A DNA stretch of 42,276 nucleotides from the IMG/VR virus record IMGVR_UViG_3300045993_000119, positions 1 through 42,276 of that record; one strand, given 5' to 3'. Shown here one piece after another: positions 5,649-13,902 of the stretch. Source of the stretch: a virus. The notes beneath the pieces were generated by a model that ran no database searches, was not told the DNA's origin, and was given only the letters and a program-made list of their open reading frames with translations. The position numbers were made by a program, and so were the translations under genes. Within the stretch, counting starts at the first letter, position 1. Every line of letters begins with the position of its first letter.

Positions 5649-6785
5649 ATGCCTGAAGAGTACATCGAAGAAATCACTGAACTTGAAGAGTACGATGACG
5701 AAGCAGAAAACACTGACTTTGACGAAGAAGGTGACGAAGAAGAGACTGAAATCGACACCACATACGTTCAGTCTCTTTTTGTTGATGACACACAGTTCGC
5801 CAATCTGTTGTCTGGCTTGTCCAGCAAAGCGCGCGACTTGGTTCAAGCGTATGAAAAAGACGACAGCGCGACCGTCTTCTTTGATGGTGTTCTTAACGAC
5901 ACCAAGTTCGTGTACAACCAGTTTCAATCGGCGATTACGCGCGAATTTCGTTTTGTGACCATCCGTGAATTGTATGCAGCAGTTGACGCCTCTGATTCCT
6001 ACGGGACACAGGCAGAGATTAACACCACTTCTATCAGTGGTATTCTTTCTGACCCTCACATTGGCATCTTCAAGCTTCAACAACTTCTCACTGCACCTCA
6101 CCTAACAGAGCGCGTTGACATCCGCGACAACACTCTTGAATATGTTGGTGTTGGTCTACGCCACCGCGTTGTCACACTCACACTTCTTGCCTTTATGAGT
6201 GGTGTAGATGTTATGAGCGATGCTTGGTTAGACCAAGAAGTTGAGTGTCAAGTCTCTTCATCTATCAACTCTGAGGGTGTAGAAGATACTGAATTGTCTG
6301 GCGCTCTTGTTCTCGCTGACAATGCAAGCCGTAAGGCTTACGCTGGTGAAAAAGCTAGCTTCAAGCTTAATGCATTGGGAGTATCATTTGACGAAGAGTC
6401 TCTTACTGCTGCTGCATTCTCTGGACGTATTCAAGCTGGCGAAGCGTTTGGTACAATCTTGTCCATGTTCAGTGGTGACCTACAACGTAACCCTACTACA
6501 CTCCTTTCTCTTGGTAAAGCTTTCTATGCCAAGGCGAAGAAGTATGTCAACTCCAAGGCTGATTTTGTATCGGCATACACTTGGATTGCTGACAACTACC
6601 TTGTACTCGACAAACGTTTTATTGCTGGTAACGACAGCAAAAACGTTGCGCGCAGTGCAAGCAAATTCTCCACTGAGGTGCTTGAAGCTTGGAAGTCCGC
6701 GAATAAAATCGTGGAGCCTCTGAAGGCTACCAAGAACAAGAAGACTAACTCCAAGTCTCCTAAACTTTTCCGCAAGTCTTTGTAA
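5649..6785 (+). CDS. ParB/sulfiredoxin-like domain protein B, acidic N-terminus
   Basis: A 378-residue protein. The first 40 residues are almost entirely Glu/Asp with Thr and Tyr. Further in, DNTLEYVGVGLRHRVVTLTL matches the G-x-x-HR ParB-like segment of the 4262 protein, and ADNASRKAYAGEKASFKLNA matches its N-G-S-R region; both proteins end in LF-x-R/K-K/S-L. The C-terminal 40 residues are Lys-rich. Expected to be abundant, given its strong promoter, GAGGAA ribosome site and following terminator. The acidic head could mimic DNA or bind a basic partner; function unknown. Confidence 0.6.
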   Translation: MPEEYIEEITELEEYDDEAENTDFDEEGDEEETEIDTTYVQSLFVDDTQFANLLSGLSSKARDLVQAYEKDDSATVFFDGVLNDTKFVYNQFQSAITREFRFVTIRELYAAVDASDSYGTQAEINTTSISGILSDPHIGIFKLQQLLTAPHLTERVDIRDNTLEYVGVGLRHRVVTLTLLAFMSGVDVMSDAWLDQEVECQVSSSINSEGVEDTELSGALVLADNASRKAYAGEKASFKLNALGVSFDEESLTAAAFSGRIQAGEAFGTILSMFSGDLQRNPTTLLSLGKAFYAKAKKYVNSKADFVSAYTWIADNYLVLDKRFIAGNDSKNVARSASKFSTEVLEAWKSANKIVEPLKATKNKKTNSKSPKLFRKSL

Positions 6786-6796
6786 ACAATATCAAC

Positions 6797-6825
6797 AGGC
6801 GGGTGTGAAAGCATCCGCCTTTCTT
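6797..6825 (+). terminator. Rho-independent terminator after ParB-like protein B
   Basis: AGGCGGGTG (6797-6805) pairs with CATCCGCCT (6812-6820) with one G-U pair and a 6-base loop, followed by TTCTT. It would make the strongly promoted 5649 gene nearly monocistronic, with read-through into the genes beyond. Confidence 0.7.
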
Positions 6826-6831
6826 GTACCA

Positions 6832-7017
6832 ATGGATAAACCATCTCAACTTTTAATACAAGCGGCTGAAGTGTATACTCATGTACGCCTTATTGCAGCA
6901 GACATCACAGATGAAGAACACAAAATGGTTAGCGACCTGTTTGAGTGTATTCTTCAATTCCCTATCGTTAAAAACAACAGTGAAAATACCACGCGGGAAG
7001 AAACTTCTGATAACTAA
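6832..7017 (+). CDS. Unknown small protein (61 aa)
   Basis: Starts at ATG 6832 (MDKPSQLLIQAAEVYTH); an upstream GTG at 6805 would lie inside the terminator hairpin and was not chosen. The protein is helical and acidic toward the end (NNSENTTREETSDN). No ribosome site is clear and no family was recognised. Confidence 0.5.
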   Translation: MDKPSQLLIQAAEVYTHVRLIAADITDEEHKMVSDLFECILQFPIVKNNSENTTREETSDN

Positions 7018-7039
7018 AGAATCACGGTTGCGCGACCAT

Positions 7040-7639
7040 ATGTGTCGTGGACGAGAAGGGTATAATGACCTTGAGTGGTTGATGCCTTTTGTGATTCTTG
7101 GTGGACAACTGCATGAAACTGAAAGAGCGCGACTTTGGGATGAGGTGTATGGCTTCGTGCGTAAAGTAGAGCGCAATCACTTTCATCGCAGATTTCAAGT
7201 CAACAAGGATTACACTGACCAACGTGTAATCCTTTTTTATGACTTGTGCAGATGGAAATGGGAGCGCAACATAAGTTGGTGTTGCAAAACATTCATACAA
7301 GCGTTCCCACATTTGGAGTGTATCCTGATGCTCCGCCGTTGGGGTGTAGGTGGCGTAGAGCTGCAAGACTACACCAAATGGGGAGTAAAAGCTATTGTCA
7401 CTTACCTATCACTTTACAGGTACAAAGAAACTTATGAACAGTTCTGGATTAGAAAGTACGGAAGACCGCCTAACCAAGTTGCGCTCGACCACTGGTATTG
7501 GAAAAGTAGGTGGGTGGAAACGCTTATTGGCGACCACTTACTTACCCAATTCATTGAAGGTGTGCGGGATGAATGTGAACACCAAGCATACTTGGATAAT
7601 GAAGTTATTCTTGATGTTGGCGGGGAAGACTTGGTATAG
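7040..7639 (+). CDS. Unknown Trp/Tyr/Arg-rich protein
   Basis: About 199 residues from ATG 7040; alternative starts in the same frame are TTG 7028 and CTG 7005 (the latter behind GGGAAG), so the N-terminus is unsure. The protein is rich in Trp, Tyr and Arg (CRWKWERNISWCC, DHWYWKSRWVE), with no membrane segment. No family was recognised. It sits among small unknown genes between the early block and the replication genes and overlaps the next gene by 41 bases. Confidence 0.55.
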   Translation: MCRGREGYNDLEWLMPFVILGGQLHETERARLWDEVYGFVRKVERNHFHRRFQVNKDYTDQRVILFYDLCRWKWERNISWCCKTFIQAFPHLECILMLRRWGVGGVELQDYTKWGVKAIVTYLSLYRYKETYEQFWIRKYGRPPNQVALDHWYWKSRWVETLIGDHLLTQFIEGVRDECEHQAYLDNEVILDVGGEDLV

Positions 7640-7967
7640 TACACACGTTGTTGTGCTTATAAACGACACCCTCATCCACTATACTTGGGGAGGTGTAATA
7701 TTTTGTAAGCAAGACTACCTTGTTGAACCTGCTTGGGTTGTAGACATACACCTCTCAGAGTTAGAGTATATAAACGTCATCGACCGCGCTCTTACTCTTA
7801 AAGAGGCACTCCCTAGAGGGTTTGGGCATTGGTGGTTCAAAGCCTTCTGTTGGTTGTTTAACCGCAACCAATATCTTTGCACCAACTTCGTGGTATCTGT
7901 CCTTGGGTATACTATGAAACAAGGGATTACACCTGATGAACTGTATACTTGGTTAAGTCGTGCATGA
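7599..7967 (+). CDS. Possible permuted papain-fold (YiiX/NlpC-like) protein
   Basis: About 122 residues from ATG 7599; the start is uncertain because no ribosome site stands out. The order of motifs recalls circularly permuted NlpC/P60-type peptidases: an early TW-Y-STHVVVLINDTL segment (His in a hydrophobic strand), GGVIF after it, and a later CTNFVVSVLGY segment (Cys heading a helix). If correct it would be a cysteine hydrolase acting on peptide or amide bonds, possibly in lysis. The match is by eye and may be chance; otherwise the protein is unknown. Confidence 0.4.
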   Translation: MKLFLMLAGKTWYSTHVVVLINDTLIHYTWGGVIFCKQDYLVEPAWVVDIHLSELEYINVIDRALTLKEALPRGFGHWWFKAFCWLFNRNQYLCTNFVVSVLGYTMKQGITPDELYTWLSRA

Positions 7968-8274
7968 ATTTTTTCTACCACTACCACTAGACGCGCCGCC
8001 TACTTACAAACGAGTACGCGGCGCTTCTATTACGCGGCGAAACTTCACTACCTCTGGTAAGTTTGTCGCAGTTAAAGAATACACTTATATCAAAGTCGCC
8101 AAATGTATCGGCGAAACACAAGTAGGTATAAACTTGTTCTATCTAGTTGACAACAACACTATTATCGGTTATCGTAAGGATGACCACTATTTCCTACGGG
8201 AAGGTGCAAAGAAAAATGTTACCAAAATCCAAGCGCGCAAAAAGAAGAAACCGTCATTGGCAGCGAAGCATTAA
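7960..8274 (+). CDS. Unknown basic protein (104 aa)
   Basis: Starts at GTG 7960, overlapping the end of the preceding gene by 8 bases. The C-terminus is strongly basic (KIQARKKKKPSLAAKH), the middle beta-like (FVAVKEYTYIKVAKCIGETQ). A nucleic-acid-binding role is possible from charge alone. No family was recognised. Confidence 0.5.
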   Translation: MHEFFLPLPLDAPPTYKRVRGASITRRNFTTSGKFVAVKEYTYIKVAKCIGETQVGINLFYLVDNNTIIGYRKDDHYFLREGAKKNVTKIQARKKKKPSLAAKH

Positions 8275-8422
8275 CGGGTATGTTTTGTATCGTTGGTTCC
8301 GTTATTATGAACATGACACCGAAGTGACCAATGTTTCTGTGAGATGTCACCACTTGAAAATACTCTCTCATTTTGCACCATCAAAAGTAACAATGGTTGG
8401 AGGCATCGTAAAGCATGGCTAA
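8216..8422 (+). CDS. Unknown small basic protein (68 aa)
   Basis: Starts at ATG 8216 with GGAAGG about 11 bases upstream; a longer frame begins inside the previous gene and was not used. The N-terminus is very basic (LPKSKRAKRRNRHWQRS), the rest carries Tyr, His and Cys. It overlaps the previous gene by 59 bases and the primase start by 8. The long overlap lowers confidence. Confidence 0.4.
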   Translation: MLPKSKRAKRRNRHWQRSINGYVLYRWFRYYEHDTEVTNVSVRCHHLKILSHFAPSKVTMVGGIVKHG

Positions 8423-10031
8423 TGCAGTCATTTCTAAAACTACTTGCCCACAATGTAGAAAGAAAGGTGGTGACACCTCAGGCGACAACCTTGTGAACTA
8501 CTCTGATGGTGGTTCACATTGTTTTGCTTGCAGCTACAGTATTCGTGGTGCATCAGGTAGACACGGAGATAAAGGTATTACACCTCCAATGCCAAGTATG
8601 CCGCTTAATATTATGGAGATACCTTCATTGAAAGGCGGATTGATAACAAATGCGACACTCCTCAAATATGAGGTGTTCCAACTAGAAGAGAACGGCAAAC
8701 CAACTTATGTTGCGGTCTATCCGTATTACGACCTTGAAGGTAATTTGTTTGGTGTAAAATACCGTGACTTTGTTGCAGAGCAGCGTGACGGTAAGCACCA
8801 CAAATGGTTTCACGGTAGCTTTCACAGCTTTTTTGGTTCGCGTAACCGTAATACAATGAGCGACACCCTTATCATATGTGAAGGCGAGAGCGACACGATG
8901 GCAGCATCACAAGTTTTTGTTAATGAAACCTGTGTTGGTATAAGCGGCGCAAGCAGTATGGAGAAATCGCTTCGTGCTGCTGCTACATGGATTCGCTCAT
9001 TCAAGCGGATATATGTCTGCATGGACAACGACAACGCTGGCAAAGAAGCTCTTGCTATAGCGATGGAGTTGCTTCCTAAGTGGCGCACGTTTGCAATGGT
9101 GCTGCCGCCAAAGAAGAAAGACATTTGCGAGTGCAACGTAGCAGAATTGAAGAAGGCGTTCGCGTCTGCTACAAACATGACATCTACCGACATTATCACT
9201 GGTACAAATCTAGTTACGGATTTTTACAAGTGGAAGAACTCGATGGGTGCTGCTGGTGGTATCTCTACAGGTTTTGACGGCATAGACCGTATGGTTGGTG
9301 GCGGTGGTATTCAAGCAGGTGAGTTCATGGTTCTTGTCGCACACACTGGACGCGGCAAGTCAACGCTTGGTTGTTGTGTTGCCTACAACATGATAAAGAA
9401 TGGTGTGAAGTGTATGTGGGTAGGTACAGAAATGCTACCTAACCAGATGCTCATCAAGTTTATTGAGCGACACACTCAATACCCTTATCGTGATGAGTTT
9501 GGACAAATTTCTATTGCAGCACAGCGTGAGAAAGATGCACTAGATTTTATCAGCACCAACATGACATTTTACAACAACCTGTTAGGTGATGCTGACAAAG
9601 TTATCGAAGCGTGTGTAAACGCCATCATGACGAATGGTGTAGAAGTTATCTTTATAGATGTTCTACAAGACATCGATATGAACTTCGGTGGTAAGTACGC
9701 TGTAGCTGGAGAGATTTGTAAGAAGCTTGTTAACCTGTCCCAAGGCAACCCTGATGAAAGACAACCTCCTGTTGTCATCATCGCTATACAACACACTGTA
9801 TCTGATGGCACTAAAGAATCTGCTAAAGTCTCTCTTGGAGAGATAAGAGGAGGAGGTGCTATCAAACAATCGGCTACACTTATTTTAGCAATGAATGGTG
9901 TAGTTCAAGACAACCTACGTTACATCGAAGTTATCAAAAGAAGTCGTATGCGTGACTCTTTGCAGTTTGAGTGTACCCTCTCATACGACACTATCACGAA
10001 GACATACACGGAGATTACTTCCAATGACTAG
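8415..10031 (+). CDS. Primase-helicase, T7 gp4-like
   Basis: A 538-residue bifunctional replication protein. A zinc-ribbon primase head has C11, C14, C36 and C39. The TOPRIM core shows EGESD at 156-160 and the D-N-D motif at 204-206. The DnaB-like helicase has GFDGIDRMVGGGGI followed by Walker A HTGRGKST (310-317) and Walker B VEVIFIDVLQDI. It would lay RNA primers and unwind the fork for the phage polymerase. ATG at 8415 has GGAGG 10 bases upstream. Length is close to T7 gp4 (566 residues). Confidence 0.95.
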   Translation: MANAVISKTTCPQCRKKGGDTSGDNLVNYSDGGSHCFACSYSIRGASGRHGDKGITPPMPSMPLNIMEIPSLKGGLITNATLLKYEVFQLEENGKPTYVAVYPYYDLEGNLFGVKYRDFVAEQRDGKHHKWFHGSFHSFFGSRNRNTMSDTLIICEGESDTMAASQVFVNETCVGISGASSMEKSLRAAATWIRSFKRIYVCMDNDNAGKEALAIAMELLPKWRTFAMVLPPKKKDICECNVAELKKAFASATNMTSTDIITGTNLVTDFYKWKNSMGAAGGISTGFDGIDRMVGGGGIQAGEFMVLVAHTGRGKSTLGCCVAYNMIKNGVKCMWVGTEMLPNQMLIKFIERHTQYPYRDEFGQISIAAQREKDALDFISTNMTFYNNLLGDADKVIEACVNAIMTNGVEVIFIDVLQDIDMNFGGKYAVAGEICKKLVNLSQGNPDERQPPVVIIAIQHTVSDGTKESAKVSLGEIRGGGAIKQSATLILAMNGVVQDNLRYIEVIKRSRMRDSLQFECTLSYDTITKTYTEITSND

Positions 10032-10056
10032 CTTATTAATTATTCTTGGTTTAGTG

Positions 10057-10086
10057 TTGACTTTATCTTACTGTCTAGGGTATACT
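10057..10086 (+). promoter_or_regulatory. Host-type promoter ahead of the endonuclease-polymerase genes
   Basis: TTGACT (10057-10062), 18-base spacer, TATACT (10081-10086). It lies in the only notable gap of the replication block and about 40 bases before the next start. Confidence 0.65.
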
Positions 10087-10123
10087 TTAAATGCAACAAT
10101 AAACCTTATCTTTGGAGACTGCA

Positions 10124-10330
10124 ATGATTAAGTCATATACGAAAGAACAACGCAAGCAAATCAACATCATCATGAATGTCGATGACAGCCTCACTGATGA
10201 GGAAGATGTAGTTCGCGTTGCATTGGACTTCTTGGCGCAGATGTGCAGTCCAGAAGTGTTTGAAGGCAACGCAACGTTTTACGTTTGCAACGATGACCAA
10301 GGCAATATTAAACTGGAGATGGAAGTGTGA
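10124..10330 (+). CDS. Unknown small acidic protein (68 aa)
   Basis: ATG 10124 is chosen because GGAG lies 6 bases upstream; an in-frame TTG at 10112 overlaps that site. Acidic, helical (DDSLTDEEDVVRVALDFL) with a short beta end (NATFYVCNDDQGNIKLEM). The stop overlaps the next start by 4 bases, so translation is coupled to the endonuclease. No family was recognised. Confidence 0.6.
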   Translation: MIKSYTKEQRKQINIIMNVDDSLTDEEDVVRVALDFLAQMCSPEVFEGNATFYVCNDDQGNIKLEMEV

Positions 10331-10815
10331 GAAGCAAATTTGAAGAAGCTTTCATTAAGAAGTATACTCTCCCGTATGAAGAACTGTCTCTTCCTTACAT
10401 CCGCAATTATGTACCCGACTTCCACACAGACAAGTACATATTGGAATTGAAGGGTGTTCTTGAAAGAGATGACGCGCAGAAGATTTCGTCCACTGTGTCA
10501 TTCCTTCGCACCGACCAAGTGTATATTATTTGTGGTGGTAAGTTCAAACACCGTGAAGAACTTGCTGAGGTTACTAAACACTTCAACCCAACTGTGTTCA
10601 ACTATCCAGATTTGGAGTATGTTCTTGCACCTCAGATGACGTATGCGCAACTAGCTGGTCATCGCTTATCTCGCGGTAAGTGTACTTGGCATGAGCGTTT
10701 CCCTTTAACTGGCTCAGGTATTGTTGCGTGGGCTAACAAGATGCACATTCCTGCACTTCCAATGTCATACACAGACCATCGCGAGTGGGAGAAGTATCAT
10801 GCTAATTTTCTGTGA
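10327..10815 (+). CDS. Endonuclease I / Holliday junction resolvase, T7 gp3-like
   Basis: The catalytic core matches T7 endonuclease I: VPDF at about residues 29-32, then ILELKG with the E-x-K pair, then the E-R-D-D stretch (T7: TPDF, VETKG, WESDD). In T7 this enzyme resolves branched DNA and helps degrade host DNA. The protein is 162 residues; the C-terminal ~60 residues beyond the T7-like core are extra and of unknown role. Start is GTG 10327, overlapping the previous gene. The end overlaps the polymerase start by 17 bases. Confidence 0.85.
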   Translation: MRSKFEEAFIKKYTLPYEELSLPYIRNYVPDFHTDKYILELKGVLERDDAQKISSTVSFLRTDQVYIICGGKFKHREELAEVTKHFNPTVFNYPDLEYVLAPQMTYAQLAGHRLSRGKCTWHERFPLTGSGIVAWANKMHIPALPMSYTDHREWEKYHANFL

Positions 10816-12637
10816 CATCGAAACCGAAGGGTTAGACAGCACCTTCGACCCTTCTGTAAAGATTACTCGTATTGGTATCGCTATTGATGACGAACCTGCT
10901 GTGTCATTTGACTACAGCGACCCAGAAGAAGGCGAACAGATTACTTTCTTATTGGAAAAGTACACCAACAATGGTGACACCTTCATCTTCCACAATGCAG
11001 CGTTTGACGTAACAACTTTACGTCTTAACGGCTTCAACATTGTGAATTACCATGATACCATGTGTATGAGTTACTGTCTAAATCCTGCACCTCTTCAATA
11101 CCACTCTTTAGCTAACCTCGCTGCGTTAGCTGGAGGTGAGAAGACACACTTCGACTTCTCCGCAGATGCAGAAGATTACGAAGGTAAGGATGATGAGTTA
11201 ACAGCATACAACATCAACGATGTAGAAATCACTCGTAAGGTGTATCAGTATTTGCACGAACAACTTGTGAAAGACCATGAGTTGTGTGACTATTATCTTG
11301 GTGTCGAATTACCTTATATTGAATGTATCATTGATATGCTTCGTAACGGTGTGTCGATGGATATACCAACACTGGATCGTATGCATATCGGTCTTACGAC
11401 AGACCGTGAATTGATGGTGCGCAACCTTGAATTGTACGGTGGTTTACTACCTGACAAAGAGGTACTGTACAGCAAGAACGTCTTGTTCTCTGCGCGTCCT
11501 TTACAGCTTGTAGGGTATAACAAGCGCGACGGTGTCATGACTTACGACCATTGCACCATCAAACCATTCAACCCGAATAGCGGTACTCAAATTGAAGAGG
11601 TGTTCTTGCGTGAAGGTTACACCGACTTTCCAAACTACACCTCATCAGGCAAGCCATCATTTAACCGTGAGTCGTTAGAGGAAATTCCACACCCTTTAGC
11701 GCGCAAAATCATTGAGCTTAAAGACCTCGATGCTGTATTAAAATTCGTTCCGCCCTTAATGGAGGTGTCATTCGATGGAAGATTACGAACACATTTCAAA
11801 CAGTTCAACACCGTCACAGGGCGGCTATCGTCTGCAAGTCCCAACTTACAGAACATGCCAGCCCAAAAGAAAGAGACAGATGTTTACTCGTACAGGGCGG
11901 ACGATGCCTACAACATCCGTAAGTGTTTCATTGCACCTGATGGTTATTCTTTGGTCGTTGGTGACCTTAACCGTATTGAGCTTGTCGTGCTTGCTTATTA
12001 CTTGGAACTTGTACTTGGCTTCACAGGTATGAGTGACGCGGTTCGTGCTGGTGAGGACTTGCACCAAACCAATGCGGACTTGTGGCAGTGTGAGCGCCGC
12101 GTTGCCAAGACGGTTATCTTCTGTCTGGTGTATGGTGGTGGTGCAAACAAGATTGCACACATCACAGGTATCAGCGTCAAAGAAGCAAAGCAAGTCATTA
12201 AACGTATCTATGATACGACACCTATCCAAGAGCTTAAAGAGAAACTTATATCTCATGCTCGAAAGAAGAAAGGGTGTTTCAAAGATGTGCTTGGGAGACT
12301 TCTTAAAGCAGAGGGTATTCTTTACGACAAACAATCTAAAGAGTACGCACGTGCTGAGCGTCAGTGTTTCAATTACCTTATACAAGGTAGCGCTGCAAGT
12401 ATCTTTAAGTATTTACAGAACGAAGCGCACTTCCAGTATGGGTACAAACAACTGCTTCAGGTGCATGATGAGGTGGTTTACGAAGTTCCAGAAAATGTTG
12501 CTGAAGATGCGTGTAAACTGTTGACAAGCACCTTCACTAATGATACTATACTCTCAACTGAAGATTTCAGAGTGCCTATCACTTGTGAGTTTCAGTTTGC
12601 ACAAAATTGGTATGACGCCAAGGAAAAGAAATCATGA
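10799..12637 (+). CDS. DNA polymerase, family A, T7 gp5-like
   Basis: 612 residues from ATG 10799 (GGGAGAAG upstream); an upstream in-frame start lies inside the endonuclease gene. The 3'-5' exonuclease motifs are present: CDIETEGLD (Exo I), HNAAFD (Exo II), YNINDVEIT (Exo III). Polymerase motif A reads VVGDLNRIEL, motif B RRVAKTVIFCLVYGGG, motif C QVHDEVVYE. At the position of T7 Tyr526 (AKTFIY) this enzyme has Phe (AKTVIF), as in E. coli Pol I, a residue that disfavours dideoxynucleotides. About 90 residues shorter than T7 gp5. It works with the primase-helicase just upstream. Confidence 0.95.
   Translation: MLIFCDIETEGLDSTFDPSVKITRIGIAIDDEPAVSFDYSDPEEGEQITFLLEKYTNNGDTFIFHNAAFDVTTLRLNGFNIVNYHDTMCMSYCLNPAPLQYHSLANLAALAGGEKTHFDFSADAEDYEGKDDELTAYNINDVEITRKVYQYLHEQLVKDHELCDYYLGVELPYIECIIDMLRNGVSMDIPTLDRMHIGLTTDRELMVRNLELYGGLLPDKEVLYSKNVLFSARPLQLVGYNKRDGVMTYDHCTIKPFNPNSGTQIEEVFLREGYTDFPNYTSSGKPSFNRESLEEIPHPLARKIIELKDLDAVLKFVPPLMEVSFDGRLRTHFKQFNTVTGRLSSASPNLQNMPAQKKETDVYSYRADDAYNIRKCFIAPDGYSLVVGDLNRIELVVLAYYLELVLGFTGMSDAVRAGEDLHQTNADLWQCERRVAKTVIFCLVYGGGANKIAHITGISVKEAKQVIKRIYDTTPIQELKEKLISHARKKKGCFKDVLGRLLKAEGILYDKQSKEYARAERQCFNYLIQGSAASIFKYLQNEAHFQYGYKQLLQVHDEVVYEVPENVAEDACKLLTSTFTNDTILSTEDFRVPITCEFQFAQNWYDAKEKKS
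12521..12549 (+). promoter_or_regulatory. Possible intragenic promoter at the end of the polymerase gene
   Basis: TTGACA (12521-12526), 17-base spacer, TACTAT (12544-12549), about 85 bases ahead of the 12634 gene. It lies in coding sequence, so the match could be chance. Confidence 0.4.
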
Positions 12638-12840
12638 AACTGTTTGACAAACCGATTAACGTAACCAACTGGGACAACCCAACACCTATGCCTAAAAGTC
12701 GTGAAGAGTTGTTTGATGAGTGGTTGCGTAAACAACCCAACTACCACATTGTTTCGACAGACATTATACTAGACACAATTCTAGCAGCGTTTGAGTACGG
12801 AGTTAAAGTCGGAGAAAATAATAATGATGATGTTACCTAA
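12634..12840 (+). CDS. Unknown small protein (68 aa)
   Basis: The ATG overlaps the polymerase stop (ATGA) with AAGGAAAAG upstream. Contains PKSREELFDEWLRKQPNYH and a hydrophobic helix (TDIILDTILAAFEYGVKVG). No family was recognised. It overlaps the ligase start by 17 bases, so the three genes form one translational unit. Confidence 0.6.
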   Translation: MKLFDKPINVTNWDNPTPMPKSREELFDEWLRKQPNYHIVSTDIILDTILAAFEYGVKVGENNNDDVT

Positions 12841-13627
12841 GTTAATGCTGGCAGACCACACACTAGATGGCGGTATGAACCAAGACAAAATCACATTCCC
12901 TAAACTTGTACTTCCTAAGTATGACGGTATTAGGGTGTGTATTCAAGGCGGTCGCGCTTACAACCGTTCTGGTAAACTTGTCCCTAATAGTTGGCTACAC
13001 ACCCAACTAGCAAGTTTACCTGATGGTGTAGAAGGTGAGGTTGTTGTCAACGGTAACTTCGCTGACACCACTTCAGCGTTGCGCTCATTCGATAAGCGCG
13101 ATTATGATTTCAAGTTTTACCTGTTCGACAATCTGGTTCTTGATAATGGGTACTTATTAAGGCACATGTGGCTATACGACACACTCACTAACTACAAAGA
13201 CACCAGATTTCTTGTTGCAGAAATCTATATGGTTTCAAATCTCGATGAGCTATTACAGCTTGAAAGTGATTATGTTTCGCAAGGTATGGAAGGTGTAATT
13301 CTTCGTGACCCTAACGCAAAGTACAAACACGGACGCGCCACATTCAAAGAACAGTCGTATCTGTCTATGAAGCGCTCAATGACTGACACCGCACTCATCA
13401 TCGGTTACAAATGTAAACTTGAAGATGGCGCACCTGTTGACACACTCGGCGCTCTTGAGTTAGAGTGTAATGGTATCACTTTTCATTGCGGCTCTGGACT
13501 TGATGATGTCACTCGTTCTATTTTATGGGCGCAGCAAGACAACCTCATCGGAAAGTCTGTTGAGTTCAAGTACCAGAAGTCAGAGCAGACTGCTCCACGT
13601 TTCCCTGTATTTTTGAGGTTGGTATAA
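12824..13627 (+). CDS. ATP-dependent DNA ligase
   Basis: 267 residues from ATG 12824 (GGAG 9 bases upstream), the first of three consecutive ATG codons. Nucleotidyltransferase motifs are clear: motif I KYDGIR with the adenylated lysine, motif IV GMEGVILRDP, motif V YLSMKR. It seals nicks during replication and recombination. It is shorter than T7 ligase (359 residues), but nucleotidyltransferase and a short OB domain (about residues 190-267) both appear present. Confidence 0.9.
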   Translation: MMMLPKLMLADHTLDGGMNQDKITFPKLVLPKYDGIRVCIQGGRAYNRSGKLVPNSWLHTQLASLPDGVEGEVVVNGNFADTTSALRSFDKRDYDFKFYLFDNLVLDNGYLLRHMWLYDTLTNYKDTRFLVAEIYMVSNLDELLQLESDYVSQGMEGVILRDPNAKYKHGRATFKEQSYLSMKRSMTDTALIIGYKCKLEDGAPVDTLGALELECNGITFHCGSGLDDVTRSILWAQQDNLIGKSVEFKYQKSEQTAPRFPVFLRLV

Positions 13628-13833
13628 TGAGTAACTACAAACAAGCGCGCCCACTTTCTACGCCTACCAATGACAAAGAACGTATTCTTAAGCTGATGTG
13701 TAGGTTTGACAACTCTATTTCTGATGTGTGCAAGCTCTTAGACATTACAGAATCTACATTTATTAGTTGGATGACTGGTGATGTACCTGATGAAGCTGCA
13801 AACGAGCTAGAGAATGTAATCTATTATAAGTAG
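13627..13833 (+). CDS. Small helical protein, possible DNA-binding
   Basis: 68 residues; ATG shares a base with the ligase stop (TAATG) and GAGG lies 8 bases upstream. The middle reads RILKLMCRFDNSISDVCKLL then ITESTFISWMTGDVPDE, which looks like a helix-turn-helix of the type that reads DNA (S-x-x-x-V-C-x-L-L-x-I-T-E-S-T-F-x-x-W). This is a visual resemblance only. A structured leader follows it. Confidence 0.55.
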   Translation: MSNYKQARPLSTPTNDKERILKLMCRFDNSISDVCKLLDITESTFISWMTGDVPDEAANELENVIYYK

Positions 13834-13843
13834 CATGTACTGG

Positions 13844-13877
13844 TGACGAGTAACACCCTCGTCAGTTAGTCGCTAAA
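13844..13877 (+). other. Covarying leader hairpin, copy 2 (TAACACC loop)
   Basis: TGACGAG (13844-13850) pairs with CTCGTCA (13858-13864) around loop TAACACC, followed by GTTAGTCGCTAAA (13865-13877). Compared with 5160-5193, the loop is identical, the tail differs at one base, and the stem differs at two base pairs, both compensated. It sits in the leader of the annealing-protein gene. Confidence 0.6.
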
Positions 13878-13902
13878 AGATGTCCTTTACTATTTAACAA
13901 CT

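Noticed and set aside
5583-6101. Leftward frame of 172 codons under ParB-like protein B
   Set aside because: Shadow of the biased acidic coding strand; it runs through the promoter.
6805-6831. GTG start at 6805 for the 61-residue gene
   Set aside because: It falls inside the terminator stem and lacks a ribosome site.
8147-8175. TTGACA with 17-base spacer and TATCGT
   Set aside because: Inside coding sequence with a weak -10; not enough to call a promoter.
11846-12385. Leftward frame of 179 codons inside the DNA polymerase gene
   Set aside because: Fully antisense to well-conserved polymerase motifs; no ribosome site.
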